Assembly: GCF_010093815.1 (NCBI RefSeq)
Contig: NW_022985560.1
Location: 1,361,501-1,425,500 of the forward strand
Length of the DNA stretch: 64,000 nucleotides
Reading direction: 5' to 3'
DNA from: Pseudovirgaria hyperparasitica
Taxonomy: Eukaryota; Ascomycota; Dothideomycetes; Acrospermales; Acrospermaceae
This document shows, in pieces, positions 11,268 to 21,600 of the stretch. Made by a program: the position numbers and the translations under genes. Within the stretch, counting starts at the first letter, position 1. Every line of letters starts with the position of its first letter. The notes beneath the pieces are model-generated. The model saw only the letters and a list, made by a program, of their open reading frames with translations. It was not told the origin of the DNA and did no database searches.

Positions 11268-12428
11268 ATGTGTTTATTCAGTCCGTTGAGAGCGTCAGTT
11301 GGGCTGTTGGCTTCACTTAGTCTCATCAATGCCCGACCAGCCATTTTTAACAGGCCTCGCCATCTCGAGGTCCAGGCACATCGTGGAGGGCTCGGTATGA
11401 GAAGTGAGGAATCGCTCTGGGTGCGTACAATCACCCAAAACCATAACAAAGATCCCACCACCATCTAACCACCTGGCCAGGCATTCGCGTACGCAATAGT
11501 CCGCTCTCCCTAACAATCCCCCACCGCGCCGCCGTCCCCCAAGACTCACAAACAACACCAGGAAGTCGGCGCCGACGTCCTTGAAATGGACACAGTCTTC
11601 ACCTCCGATCGCGTGCCCGTGATATGGCACGATCACTCCATCCAAGCCGACAAATGCCGCGGCAAGTACGTAGGCAAGTTTATCGCCGAATTGACCCTTG
11701 AGCAGGTCAAAACACTCGACTGCTCCGTCCCCCTGGCCAACCACCCACAGCAGGTGGTCCACACGCCCACGCGCATCGCCACGCTCGTCGAAGTGCTGGA
11801 GCTCATCCAATGCTACGACGACCCGGACGTGCGCATCAATCTCGAGACAAAGCTGGACCCGACGGCGCCGCACGAGACGCTCCCCATGGAGACGTACGTC
11901 ACGGATCTGCTGCCGCTGCTTGGGAAACACGGTTTCCTGGGCCGCACGACGATTCAATCGTTTGACTGGCGCACGCTGGTCGCCATCCGCGATCGGTATC
12001 CGCAGCATCCTGATCTTGTCGCGCTCGTCGAAGCTAAGTCTCTCGTTCCGGACGCGCAGGGCGCATATCCTTGGCTGGGAGGCCTTAATCTCGCCCACTA
12101 CGGTGGGGATTGAGTCGCTGCGGCGGCGGACACGGGTGCGGTGTTCGTCTCGCCGATGCATGGTACGCCGACTAGTGCGTCTGTGAATACGCCGGGGTAT
12201 GTGCCGTTTGTGACGGCGGAGGTGGTCAAGCGGGCGCACAGGATGGGGATGGGTGTGGTGCCGTGGACAGTGGACGACGAGGCGACGATTAGCAAGCTTA
12301 TTGATGATGGAGTAGACTCTATCATCTCAAACTACCCGGAGCGTGTGTTCGCAGTGGCCACAGAAAATGGTCTGGACAGCGGAAAGGCGACGAATTCGCA
12401 TAGACCTGAGTGTTTGGTGAAAGCATGA
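11268..12428 (+). CDS. Glycerophosphodiester phosphodiesterase family gene, interrupted by an in-frame TGA
   Basis: GDPD-family enzymes cleave glycerophosphodiesters to glycerol-3-phosphate and an alcohol using a metal-bound TIM barrel. Exons as I read them are 11268-11420, 11481-11498 (an 18-nt micro-exon coding AFAYAI) and 11562-12428. The start has a signal-peptide-like stretch (MCLFSPLRASVGLLASLS), then the hallmark VQAHRGGLGMRSE, EMDTVF with VIWHDHS, INLETK for the second acidic residue, and near the end VVPWTVDDEAT and ISNYPERV. The frame is broken by one TGA at 12111-12113, between GGLNLAHYGGD and VAAAADTGAVFVSP. Both sides are in the same frame and well conserved, so this looks like a single substitution, perhaps of a Trp codon. 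It may be a recent pseudogene, a sequencing error or a read-through site. The second intron has a weak donor (GTCCGC). The AT-rich block lies immediately upstream. Confidence 0.7.
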
Positions 12429-12551
12429 ATGGATCTTGACAGGGTAGAGATGAGATATGGTATACCATAGGAAGCGCAATGCGCAATGTAGTAACTGAGT
12501 CTATACAAACGAGCATATACACCACTTATCCATGCATCCATCCAACGGCAA

Positions 12552-15500
12552 TCATCTGCGTGCCCATATCTCCCCAGAGAATGGATCCCCGACATCCTTT
12601 GGCCCTTCTACACTCGTATTTGCAGTCGCACTCGCGCCGCCCTCAATCATCCTCTCCTCCCCAGCCCTCCCCGTGTTCCCGAACACAGCACCATAAAACG
12701 CACCCCTGAACCTCAAACTAATCTCTTGCAACAGATATTCATGCGCGCTACTATGTTCCTTGACCAGATTATGCGCCAACTCATGACATGCCACAATATA
12801 CCAGTAATCCCACACCTCTGTGATAGTGGCCCGCTTGCCTTCTGCCTGACCCTCGCCATGTAACGCCCAGAACCACCAGGCATTGAAAAATAAAGCCCCA
12901 CCCAGATTGAATGCAATCGTACTACTGCCCGCGTCGTAGAAGATGTGCATGTGCTCTTTGCTCAGCCCAAAAATACCGGCGAGACATGTCAGCAGCACTC
13001 CGAACTGGCCTCTGCTACCGCGGACCTTTTCTAGTAGATCCCCATTGAACTCTCGCGCTGCAAAACAACGGATACCGTGAGCGCCGGCGGTATCACCGGG
13101 CATATGTGTCAGGTTGTGCGCGGCGTTCGCGTCACAGTATGAATCAGGCGCCACATCGATACTCCGGACATTTGGGGCGGAATTTACCGTCGAAGAGCCA
13201 TGTGGGCGAGAGCGGCGGATAGCATCGGCGACTTGGGTTTGTGAGGAGCGTTGAGCTTGCGCCGGGGATCTGGGAGTATCGGGGGTCGGTTCGGATATGG
13301 GACCGCTCGAGTTTGGCGTGGAGGAGTCGCGGAAGCCAGTACGAAATCTGGTAAAGAAATTTGTGCCAGCTTTGCGGAGGGAGTCGAGCGGGTCGTTGGA
13401 GTCCTGTTCAGGAGAGTTGGAGGAGGTCTCGGCGTCGGTTGGGCGCTGTGGAGAGTCTGGACTGAACGCACCTGGCATTCTGACTGTTTTATCGATAGAT
13501 GTACGTGGATCGGACGGCGTCATGGCAGTATTTGTGATTTCATTTTGGCGGGCCTTCTCTTCTTCAAACTGTTTCTGACGTTGTGACTCTTGTACGGTGG
13601 CTTCGATCTCACGTTGTCGAAGAATGCGGTCGACGTTGTATCCCTTCTTCTGCAGGCGCTTAAGTGACTCAGTCATGATTCGCTCGAAGGCCATGATGTC
13701 CATTTGCTTTGGACGTTGAATAAGGATGGGAACTATCTCTCGCCCAATGTCATGCATGTCAAAATGTTCCGTAATGGAAAGGGTTTTGTCTTTCGATGTA
13801 TAGTTGGCCGTTTTCTTTTCTTTCTTGGTAATGTTCGAGCCCTTCAGGGAGTGATCAATAGTGATGTGCTCGACCAGCACAAGCTTGAGGTTCGACTTGA
13901 GCCATTTGGAGCTGTGCTTGATATTCTTTGATCCTTCCTTCTCGTGCTCATAGAGAAAAATCCGGGAGCGGGAAATGATCTCGTTGTGTAGATGATGAGC
14001 CTTGTCCTGGTTTCGGACTTGTACACCCTGTCGAATTCGACTAGTTACGATACTGGAGAGGTTCTTTGCTCCAAGGAAGATATAGAACTTCTCAAGCAAG
14101 TCTTCTTGCGGAACAAGCTTGATATGGTGTCGAAAAAGATCATACTGTCGTACATCATCATTGACGACTGTATCAGTCGCTAATTCCAGGGACCAGTTCA
14201 TCTTATATGGCTCCTCATCGTCCTCAAGGTCAATGAGTGCAAGCTCTTTCTCGCCTTCAGGCATCTTGTCTTCGAGTGCAAGCAAGAAAGGCGTTCTCTT
14301 GAGCTTTTCAAACAGACCTTGCTCATATTTGATGTTGGTACAGTTGTCTGCGAACTTGCGAAGCAGTTCCAAATACTTATCTACCCCAATAGAACGTAGA
14401 AACTTGCCTGGATCCTCTGCAACGATCCCAAGAAGCTCAATACTACTCGGTTCATGCCTAGATCCAGCTTTCAGGAGGAACATGTTGGCTTGCTCACCGA
14501 AGTCGACATATGTCAAAAGGTCTTTATACTCCTGGTCTTTTCCAATGAAGACTGAGCTTGGTGTTCTCATGGCAGACAGCACGACCTGCGCACTGGATGA
14601 TACCCTCGTGAATTGCTCATGAGACGTTACAGATGATTTACTTCCGTCTTCAGCAATACTGATGAAAATTGGGACTATTTGTGCGTCTGATATCATCTCA
14701 AGCAATTCCTTGTCTTTTTCACTCACTCTTGACGCCATGTATGAAAACATCTGCGAGGCTTCCTTCAGCGTTTTTGGTGGTTGAGATATGAGAGATTGTA
14801 CACAGATCATGGAAGGTGGATGAGCTTCAACTCCAAACATATTTGCATGAGGCTTGAGGTCTTCATGTATTGTTTTTACACCAAGAATCTCAGCTTGATC
14901 ATTGCTGAAAAGTGACGCTGGTGCGAATAACGCAGGGAACGCGCGTTGTTTCGACATCAGAAACAGCGTCTGGGAATACTGAGACATGTCTACTTTGTCA
15001 TAGCGGTTATTGTGAAAGTTACTGGTAAAGTACTTCATGATACCAATGTAATCTTGGTAATTTGCTTCTTTCGCCTGTGCTGTGCGACGGAGGCATGTTA
15101 TGAGTGTCTGTACGGTGGGATATGGAACAAGTCCGAGTTGCTTTAGGAGTTTCCCTTCCGCAGTGTCAGGTCGATGCGAGCGTAAACGGATAGTCGGAAG
15201 CCGGATCCTCTGAATTCCTTCACTCGGTGCATATAGCTCTGAAACCTTCCAGAGGTAATTGCCACGGTCCTTCTCAGCCAAACAGAAAGGAATAGTTTTT
15301 AGGCGCTCTATATCGCTCTTGGGTATTTCATCCAATACAGAAGCGAAGTACTTCAGGATCTGCTCGTGATCCCACCCCTCTGGCGCAGATGCGCGGCCTC
15401 TGGTCGTGAACGTGCCCTCCAGACCTTTGAAAGCCACACTCAGTTCGACAGTTGATCGCACCCCTATTTCGCTGAGAAATCTTGATTTCAGACCTTGGGT

Positions 15501-17891
15501 CGTGAGAATCGCCAAATTACTAAAACCTTTTACCGACGGTAAGTAAGCTTCTTCTGGTTTTTTCATTCCTTGCGTGGTTGGCACTACCGTATGTGGACCT
15601 AGCAGTTCCGCCACTTTCAACTTCGACTCTTGGTTCAACTGTTCCCATGCTTTCGACACCGTTAACAGAACTCTGGCCGCAAAAGCAGCGGATCTGAGCA
15701 TATTGATGTCTTCAGGGAGCTCGCGATTGGTAGCTGACTGTTGCACAACAAAGGCGAGCCAGGGTAAGATTTGGAGCTCGACCCAGCCGAAAGACTTGAG
15801 TTGAGGCATGGGTATGGAACTTGTAGCTGTGAAAGGTGCATTTGATGGCGGAAGAGGCAGATCTGGCGCAATCTTGGCAGGATTCAAGAATGTCTGGATC
15901 AAGGACAACTGCAGAATTTTGCTTTGATTGGGCACATCAGCTATAGCTGATCTGAATAGAGTCTGAATCTCAGCAGTAGTGAACCTTTGCTCGGCGACCT
16001 TGGCACCACACCATTTGAGAAATTCGAGCAGCTCGGTCTCGCTCAAGGCTCGGGCCTCCAATTCTTGTTTGATGTCATCGACTGTCATCTGAGAAAGAAA
16101 CCCATTCGACACCAGACTTTCCATAAAGCCGGGAGCGGCCGAGACTATCTCATCAGGGACAACAGGAAAGTTATTGAGAAAGCTGAGCTTCTCCGCTGTG
16201 ATACGAACCTTCGGGCTTGGGAGTATACCCTGAGTCGAGAGCAATACCATTGAAGTTGTTCGCTTTGTCTGATGGGTGCAAGTCCAAAAGCCTTGTTCGA
16301 TTATGGCACCGACTCTGGATGAAGGTGTCGTCTCTTGGAATGTGAATTGCTTATATATGTGAATGGCTTCAGGTATCGACTTCGCTACCACGTCTGCAAG
16401 CACATCACTATTGCTAAGCATACGCTCAGTTCTGCTCTGTAAACCTCGCATCTCGGCAAGGAAAGCTAGTCTACAACCTATACCAGCCACTTGTAGCAGC
16501 TCTCCGTTCCAGGAACTGATATATTTTGCGTTCAGATCGATGCTTTCGCGTTCGACGGTTGGAATGATGGAGGGCATAGAAATATGGCAGAGTGGACCTG
16601 TGGTCTGCCCGGTAGGAAATCCTATGAATATGCGTCCAGAGTTTGTTGGTAGAACAGAGGAGAACAACTTTGATGCTAGGCTAGAAGTCCGGCCATTGTG
16701 GCTTATAAGTGAAGCCGATGATTCATCGAAGGGTGAAGTCAACACGGAGACTCTAGTACTCTTCGGAGGGGGTTTCTTCGTAGCACGTTCTAGCTCCTTT
16801 GAGAAGCTGGTCGTGACTTTTGTCAGAACATGTAAAGTATGGACCCTTATGAAGACAGTAGCGCTAGAAGAACCTGAGCCGCTTTCTTTAGTCTCGTCAG
16901 GCGGTGCGTCGATTGACTGCGAAGACTTCTTCGGCGGGGGTTTCGACGGCTCTCCGCCAATTGTCAATTTAGACAAAAAGCTTTTCCAACCACCCCCAGA
17001 GCTCCCATGGTCTTCTCTTGGTCTGAAGACGCTTTGTTTCTTAGGTTCACGGACCCATCCGATGATGTTACTCCATGTCGCATCGATTTGTGCGGTATTA
17101 CTGCTGACATTTCGCAGGGTCATGATGCCCCCATCAGTGGTAGGCTTAAAATCCGCCGGCATTGGAAGATCACTGGCGGGCGATGTGGTCTTACGGAAAG
17201 TACTGATGCTCCAGTCATCGATGTTAAGATCAATTTGTTCCAATCCTACAAAGGTCAAGCTTGTACTTAGAAATTGACAAAGGCTTAGAAGGTCGGGAAC
17301 TGGCGAGGAACCCATGGACGTGTTAGATGTCGACACATTTCTGTAAGGCAGAGAGAAGGATGTGAGCGAGGAATCATGTCCCTGTGGTAGTCGACCAGAT
17401 CTTGTGTATAATGTGTTGCCTTTCCAATAGAACGCCATTGTGTTGCTCCCAGATATGACAAAGGGTTCATCGCAATCTGCAAAGACAGAATAGAATCCCA
17501 CGCCAAAAGCGCCGATCTTTGTCTCATCTGGGTTTCCTTCAGCAATGCTCTTCAGACGAGCCCAGTCCGACGCGGAGAAAGGTTGGCCGTCATTGGTGAC
17601 TACGACATTTGAGATGGCATGATGCTTGATAGTGTGCTGAAGCCTGAGGTGACGATCCGTTGTCTGTGGCGCTGGGATATCTAATGACGGGGAAGTCTCA
17701 AATGTAATGGTGACTTTCTTGGCGCCTGCGTCGGCGGCATTCTGAACCAGCTCCCGTAGCGTCGTGAACTCGCTCGAGTAACGCGCGAGGACCTTGTCGA
17801 TGAGAGCACGGGTATTGACTGTGACAGCTGCATCCTCTCCAGTGGTCATAGTCTGCTGTCGTAACCGTTCATAGTCCAGAGTGGAAGCCAT
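12552..17891 (-). CDS. Giant Hsp90/sacsin-type ATPase, DUF3684 family
   Basis: Uninterrupted frame of 1779 residues. The N-terminus is a GHKL ATP-binding domain: the N-box TLRELVQNAADAGA (catalytic Glu near 47, Asn near 51), then NDGQPFS near 100 and the glycine-rich lid IGAFGVGFYSVF near 126-137. This arrangement matches sacsin and Hsp90-like proteins. The ~1000 residues that follow fit the fungal DUF3684 proteins. A Ser/Pro/Thr-rich, low-complexity linker occupies about 1470-1610. The C-terminal ~150 residues contain CHELAHNLVKEH (His near 1703), an H-E-x-x-H sequence of the kind found in zinc metallopeptidases. The role is unknown; a chaperone or ATP-gated activity is an inference. The start at 17891 (MASTLDYERL) is preferred over an ATG 24 nt upstream because the alignment-like region begins here and the context is better. 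It converges with the phosphodiesterase gene, leaving 123 nt between stops. Confidence 0.85.
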   Translation of the reverse strand: MASTLDYERLRQQTMTTGEDAAVTVNTRALIDKVLARYSSEFTTLRELVQNAADAGAKKVTITFETSPSLDIPAPQTTDRHLRLQHTIKHHAISNVVVTNDGQPFSASDWARLKSIAEGNPDETKIGAFGVGFYSVFADCDEPFVISGSNTMAFYWKGNTLYTRSGRLPQGHDSSLTSFSLPYRNVSTSNTSMGSSPVPDLLSLCQFLSTSLTFVGLEQIDLNIDDWSISTFRKTTSPASDLPMPADFKPTTDGGIMTLRNVSSNTAQIDATWSNIIGWVREPKKQSVFRPREDHGSSGGGWKSFLSKLTIGGEPSKPPPKKSSQSIDAPPDETKESGSGSSSATVFIRVHTLHVLTKVTTSFSKELERATKKPPPKSTRVSVLTSPFDESSASLISHNGRTSSLASKLFSSVLPTNSGRIFIGFPTGQTTGPLCHISMPSIIPTVERESIDLNAKYISSWNGELLQVAGIGCRLAFLAEMRGLQSRTERMLSNSDVLADVVAKSIPEAIHIYKQFTFQETTPSSRVGAIIEQGFWTCTHQTKRTTSMVLLSTQGILPSPKVRITAEKLSFLNNFPVVPDEIVSAAPGFMESLVSNGFLSQMTVDDIKQELEARALSETELLEFLKWCGAKVAEQRFTTAEIQTLFRSAIADVPNQSKILQLSLIQTFLNPAKIAPDLPLPPSNAPFTATSSIPMPQLKSFGWVELQILPWLAFVVQQSATNRELPEDINMLRSAAFAARVLLTVSKAWEQLNQESKLKVAELLGPHTVVPTTQGMKKPEEAYLPSVKGFSNLAILTTQGLKSRFLSEIGVRSTVELSVAFKGLEGTFTTRGRASAPEGWDHEQILKYFASVLDEIPKSDIERLKTIPFCLAEKDRGNYLWKVSELYAPSEGIQRIRLPTIRLRSHRPDTAEGKLLKQLGLVPYPTVQTLITCLRRTAQAKEANYQDYIGIMKYFTSNFHNNRYDKVDMSQYSQTLFLMSKQRAFPALFAPASLFSNDQAEILGVKTIHEDLKPHANMFGVEAHPPSMICVQSLISQPPKTLKEASQMFSYMASRVSEKDKELLEMISDAQIVPIFISIAEDGSKSSVTSHEQFTRVSSSAQVVLSAMRTPSSVFIGKDQEYKDLLTYVDFGEQANMFLLKAGSRHEPSSIELLGIVAEDPGKFLRSIGVDKYLELLRKFADNCTNIKYEQGLFEKLKRTPFLLALEDKMPEGEKELALIDLEDDEEPYKMNWSLELATDTVVNDDVRQYDLFRHHIKLVPQEDLLEKFYIFLGAKNLSSIVTSRIRQGVQVRNQDKAHHLHNEIISRSRIFLYEHEKEGSKNIKHSSKWLKSNLKLVLVEHITIDHSLKGSNITKKEKKTANYTSKDKTLSITEHFDMHDIGREIVPILIQRPKQMDIMAFERIMTESLKRLQKKGYNVDRILRQREIEATVQESQRQKQFEEEKARQNEITNTAMTPSDPRTSIDKTVRMPGAFSPDSPQRPTDAETSSNSPEQDSNDPLDSLRKAGTNFFTRFRTGFRDSSTPNSSGPISEPTPDTPRSPAQAQRSSQTQVADAIRRSRPHGSSTVNSAPNVRSIDVAPDSYCDANAAHNLTHMPGDTAGAHGIRCFAAREFNGDLLEKVRGSRGQFGVLLTCLAGIFGLSKEHMHIFYDAGSSTIAFNLGGALFFNAWWFWALHGEGQAEGKRATITEVWDYWYIVACHELAHNLVKEHSSAHEYLLQEISLRFRGAFYGAVFGNTGRAGEERMIEGGASATANTSVEGPKDVGDPFSGEIWARR

Positions 17892-18640
17892 TGTGGGTAT
17901 ATCTTTAAGCAACACAGGGCAGACAGCATATGATGGTAAAGACGAGAGAGATATGGGAGATTCCAGTCAATATATGGCAGAGGCAAAGTGAGAATAATGA
18001 CAGAAAGGAGATATTGCTGTGACTTGTTTACGTTGTGTTGTCGCAACAAAGGTTTGGTGGCGACACTTACAACCTCGTGGTGGCGGTGGATAAAGGGAAA
18101 CACAACAGGAAATGGAAAGTTTGGGACTGTTTGAGTAAGATATAATGACTAAAGACTCTATGTTTCTCGAACGCCAGACGATGCAGGACAAGAGAAGGCC
18201 AGGGAAGTGAATTGTGATGCTGATGCTGATGCTGAGTGATTTGTCGTCCCCGATTCCACCTGAGCCATGTCCGGACTAGCGCCTTATATCAGGCAATCAG
18301 GCTGTGATAGGCTGCGACTGTGCACGTGACCAAGATTAAATCCGTGCGTGTCGTGGTGTCTCCACAACCTCAACCCCCGTCCTCAAAAGACGATTCCCAT
18401 GTGTTTCATTCTACACCACCACTACCACCACCACCTCAACAACAACAACAATAACAACGACAAATACCCTGCCCCGGATGCCACTATTGAATCGAAGTAT
18501 ATGAGGGTATCTCGGCAGTTCTTGTTTGCGTCGGAACCCTGCATTATCGTGATGAGGTAGCGCAGATTTCTTCTGGACTGACGCCTTCGACGCCTGTTTG
18601 GCCTATTCCGAAAGTTGTGGTAGAGGGCTCAAATGTTGTC
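17892..18640. promoter_or_regulatory. Divergent promoter between the DUF3684 ATPase and TRAPPC9 genes
   Basis: A 749-nt intergenic region with start codons pointing outwards at both ends, so it must carry both promoters. It holds an imperfect ACC/CAA trinucleotide run at about 18412-18465. I see no specific operator that I can name. Confidence 0.55.
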
Positions 18641-21600
18641 ATGGCAGTCGACCCATTATCGCCCATTGCGCCCGCGCGCATTCGGGCGCTTCTTCTGCCT
18701 GCAGGGCGCATAAAGAGGAAAACGTTTGCCCACTTCGTTCAAGCACTTCAATCAGAGTGCAATGTACGATTGGGCGATGTGAGCCCTGATTTCACGCCAA
18801 ATAGGAGTATGCATTGGTTGTCTGGTGATTTAATACATCTAACGTGTTACTAGATCTGTTTTCCCCTTTGGCTTTCCCAAGTGGTATGTTGTTGTACGAC
18901 TTGGCGACAACACTCCCTACCCCCTCCCAGCTAGCTCTATCACCATTCGAGCTCTTCAGAGAGCCATTCGTGATCCTCGGCATTGCGGATGCTAGCGAGC
19001 ATGAGAAATTGTTCGAGTCTTCAAAGTCGAGTGAAAGTGACTCATCTCACCCTGAATTTGAATCGCCACTTTACGATGCGGTCTATCGAGTTCGAGAACA
19101 ATTCCCAAATGCTCTTGTTCATCAGCTACTTGTCTTCAATTACGAGCGCGTCTCTAGACATTGGTCGCTTCCCGATGAAGCTACCACCGTTCCTCCTCAG
19201 GCAAGGTGGAAAACAACGACCCTCAAGACTATCATGTGTGACTTATCCTCTCTTTTGCTGGCTGAGATGACAGCCTTTGCTCGATCACTTCAAGCCCTTC
19301 CAACGATACCCTCTCCATCATCTCCAGAATCTCTCACGGCGGAAGGCAATCCATCTAACACAAAGACTGTTCCTCTGGACGCAAGCAGGAGGAATTCCCA
19401 GATGGCGCCGTCCACACGCCCGGACTCTTCCACAACTCCTACGCCTACTGGTCTATATCGAATGTCTATGCCCCCAAAGATGCCATCTTCTGTTCCAGGA
19501 TCTAGTCCGCTCTCGCCATCCAGTGAACCTCGTTCCCCCCCTGCCAAAACGTTTGACGAAATACCCGGCGTCAACATAGCCGAAGTTGTCGCAAAATCTA
19601 GCAGCACGTCATCCAAGTCAAAACCTGCAAGCGAAAGCCGGAACTCAAGCCAGGATAGAGTCTCCGTTCATGGATTCGGGCCTGGGGGAGTATTGGAAAG
19701 AGCACGTAACAAGGGCATTGGGCGAGTCGGCCTCACGGTTGGCAGCTTGTATTTGTGTGCGGGTTTGTGGCCTGATGCTTTGAGGGAGCTGACTGAACAT
19801 GCAAACAATGCCAAGAATCTAAGCGACCATCTATGGCACGCCAAAGGTCTAGAAAACATTTTGGTTTGTCTAATACTTCTAGCATGGCGGCGCGTTGACT
19901 TTCAGGTACAATAGGTGGATTCAGTAGGCTGCTAGCATTGCTAATGTTCCTAGATACCCCAAATATGCTATCCCAATCCAGAGAAGACCATCAACTTGCC
20001 CAATATTCGATCTCCACATCACACGCCTTCCAATAGCATCACATCCATTTCTGGAGGGTCCCCGAGATCTTCTTTTCAGATTGCGGCAATTCAGAAGCTA
20101 AATGCCGCTATTCCAGACCTCATTACAATGATCCTCAGCATATATGGACGAGCCAGTAACTTCTCAGGAGAAGCGATGCCTTTCAAGGCACATTCCGAGT
20201 GCATAATTCGTCTATCCAAATACTTAGCCATGTCACATATAGCTGGTGGGTCTTTGACGGACCGAGCGTTGGAAAGTATTGTGTGTGACAAATCATACGC
20301 TTCCAAGTCAAATATGAACATCTCACGAATCACAATCTCTCCTACCAAGAACGACATTGCGGCGATGGTGCTTCGCGCCGTACCTCTTCCCACAGAATTA
20401 GCAAATATGTCGATTGCGGATGGGTCCATAATATTGACAGGGATCGCATCCGTGCTTTCGACCTTACGACTGGATCGGAAACGTGCGTTGGTAATGAAAG
20501 AGCTCATAGCATTCATGATACCAGCCATCGTCCAGGCTCGTAAGATTGGTGCGGCGGAGATGGGCGTTCATCCAGCTGCTGGCCTAGGGCTTATGGGTGG
20601 CGGTGGAGGTGGAGCAAATGATGGTACCCGGCTAGGCGCCTCTGATCCGGACACTGGCCTTATAGAATTTCTGAATCTGCTTGGGCGCATATATGGCGTG
20701 TCCCATGGAACACAGACCTCGAATATACCTTTGCGTGGTCCCAATGGCGATCAAGTGAATGGTACGGCCGTCCCGCCGTCTTCAACGGATAACCAGGGTC
20801 GGCGACGGTCCAGTGTCGTTTTAGAACGCATACAAAATCGCGCCCTTATACATGATTTCGGGAATCTAAATCTGAAACTCGACATCCTACGCATGTGTAT
20901 CAACTTTTGCGAAGCGCTCCCGGACCTGAAAGGTGTTATGCACTTCACAGCGGCTCTTCTACGTGCCGCTGGTCCTGGAAATGCGCCAAGACCGGACAGT
21001 CCGGATGTATACGTGAATCTAGCAAAGGACGAGCAACTGCGACACGCTGCAACGATCAGTCGCACCACCAGTACAGCTCGTAAACTCGGTCTGGATGATC
21101 TTGAAACAGACTACTGGGACGATTTTCTAGTCCGCAATGTATCAATGGTTGAGTCAGCCGAGTCGTCTGCAATGAAAAAGCACCGCCGAGCAGATCTGGA
21201 AGCAGTCAAGTTGGCAGAAGACAAAAGAAAGAGTCCCTTCATCCATGATCCATTTATAAAGTCTCAAGATCAAGGCACTGAGACGCTTCTTGTTGCAGGT
21301 GACGAGAATGAGTTTCACGTTACATTACAAAATCCGTATGAATTTGAGGTCGAGATAGAGATGCTAGGCCTCGTCGGTGAAGGTGTCGAGTTCAAGGCCG
21401 AGGAAAGTGATCTACATCTCGGTCCATTCCGAACACAGAAGTTTTCTGTCATTGGGATCGCGCAGCAGGATGGGAAATTGACAATCACAGGATGCTCTAT
21501 CAAGATCAGAGGCTGTCGACTTCAGACCTTCCCTATCTTCGTAGAACCGTGGAGTCCAGAGCCGAGCCTCAAGATAAAGGGGATTGGTCTAGAGGCTTCA

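Noticed and set aside
11313-12239. 308-codon minus-strand frame over the phosphodiesterase gene
   Set aside because: Antisense shadow caused by GC-rich codons; Arg/His-rich product without domains.
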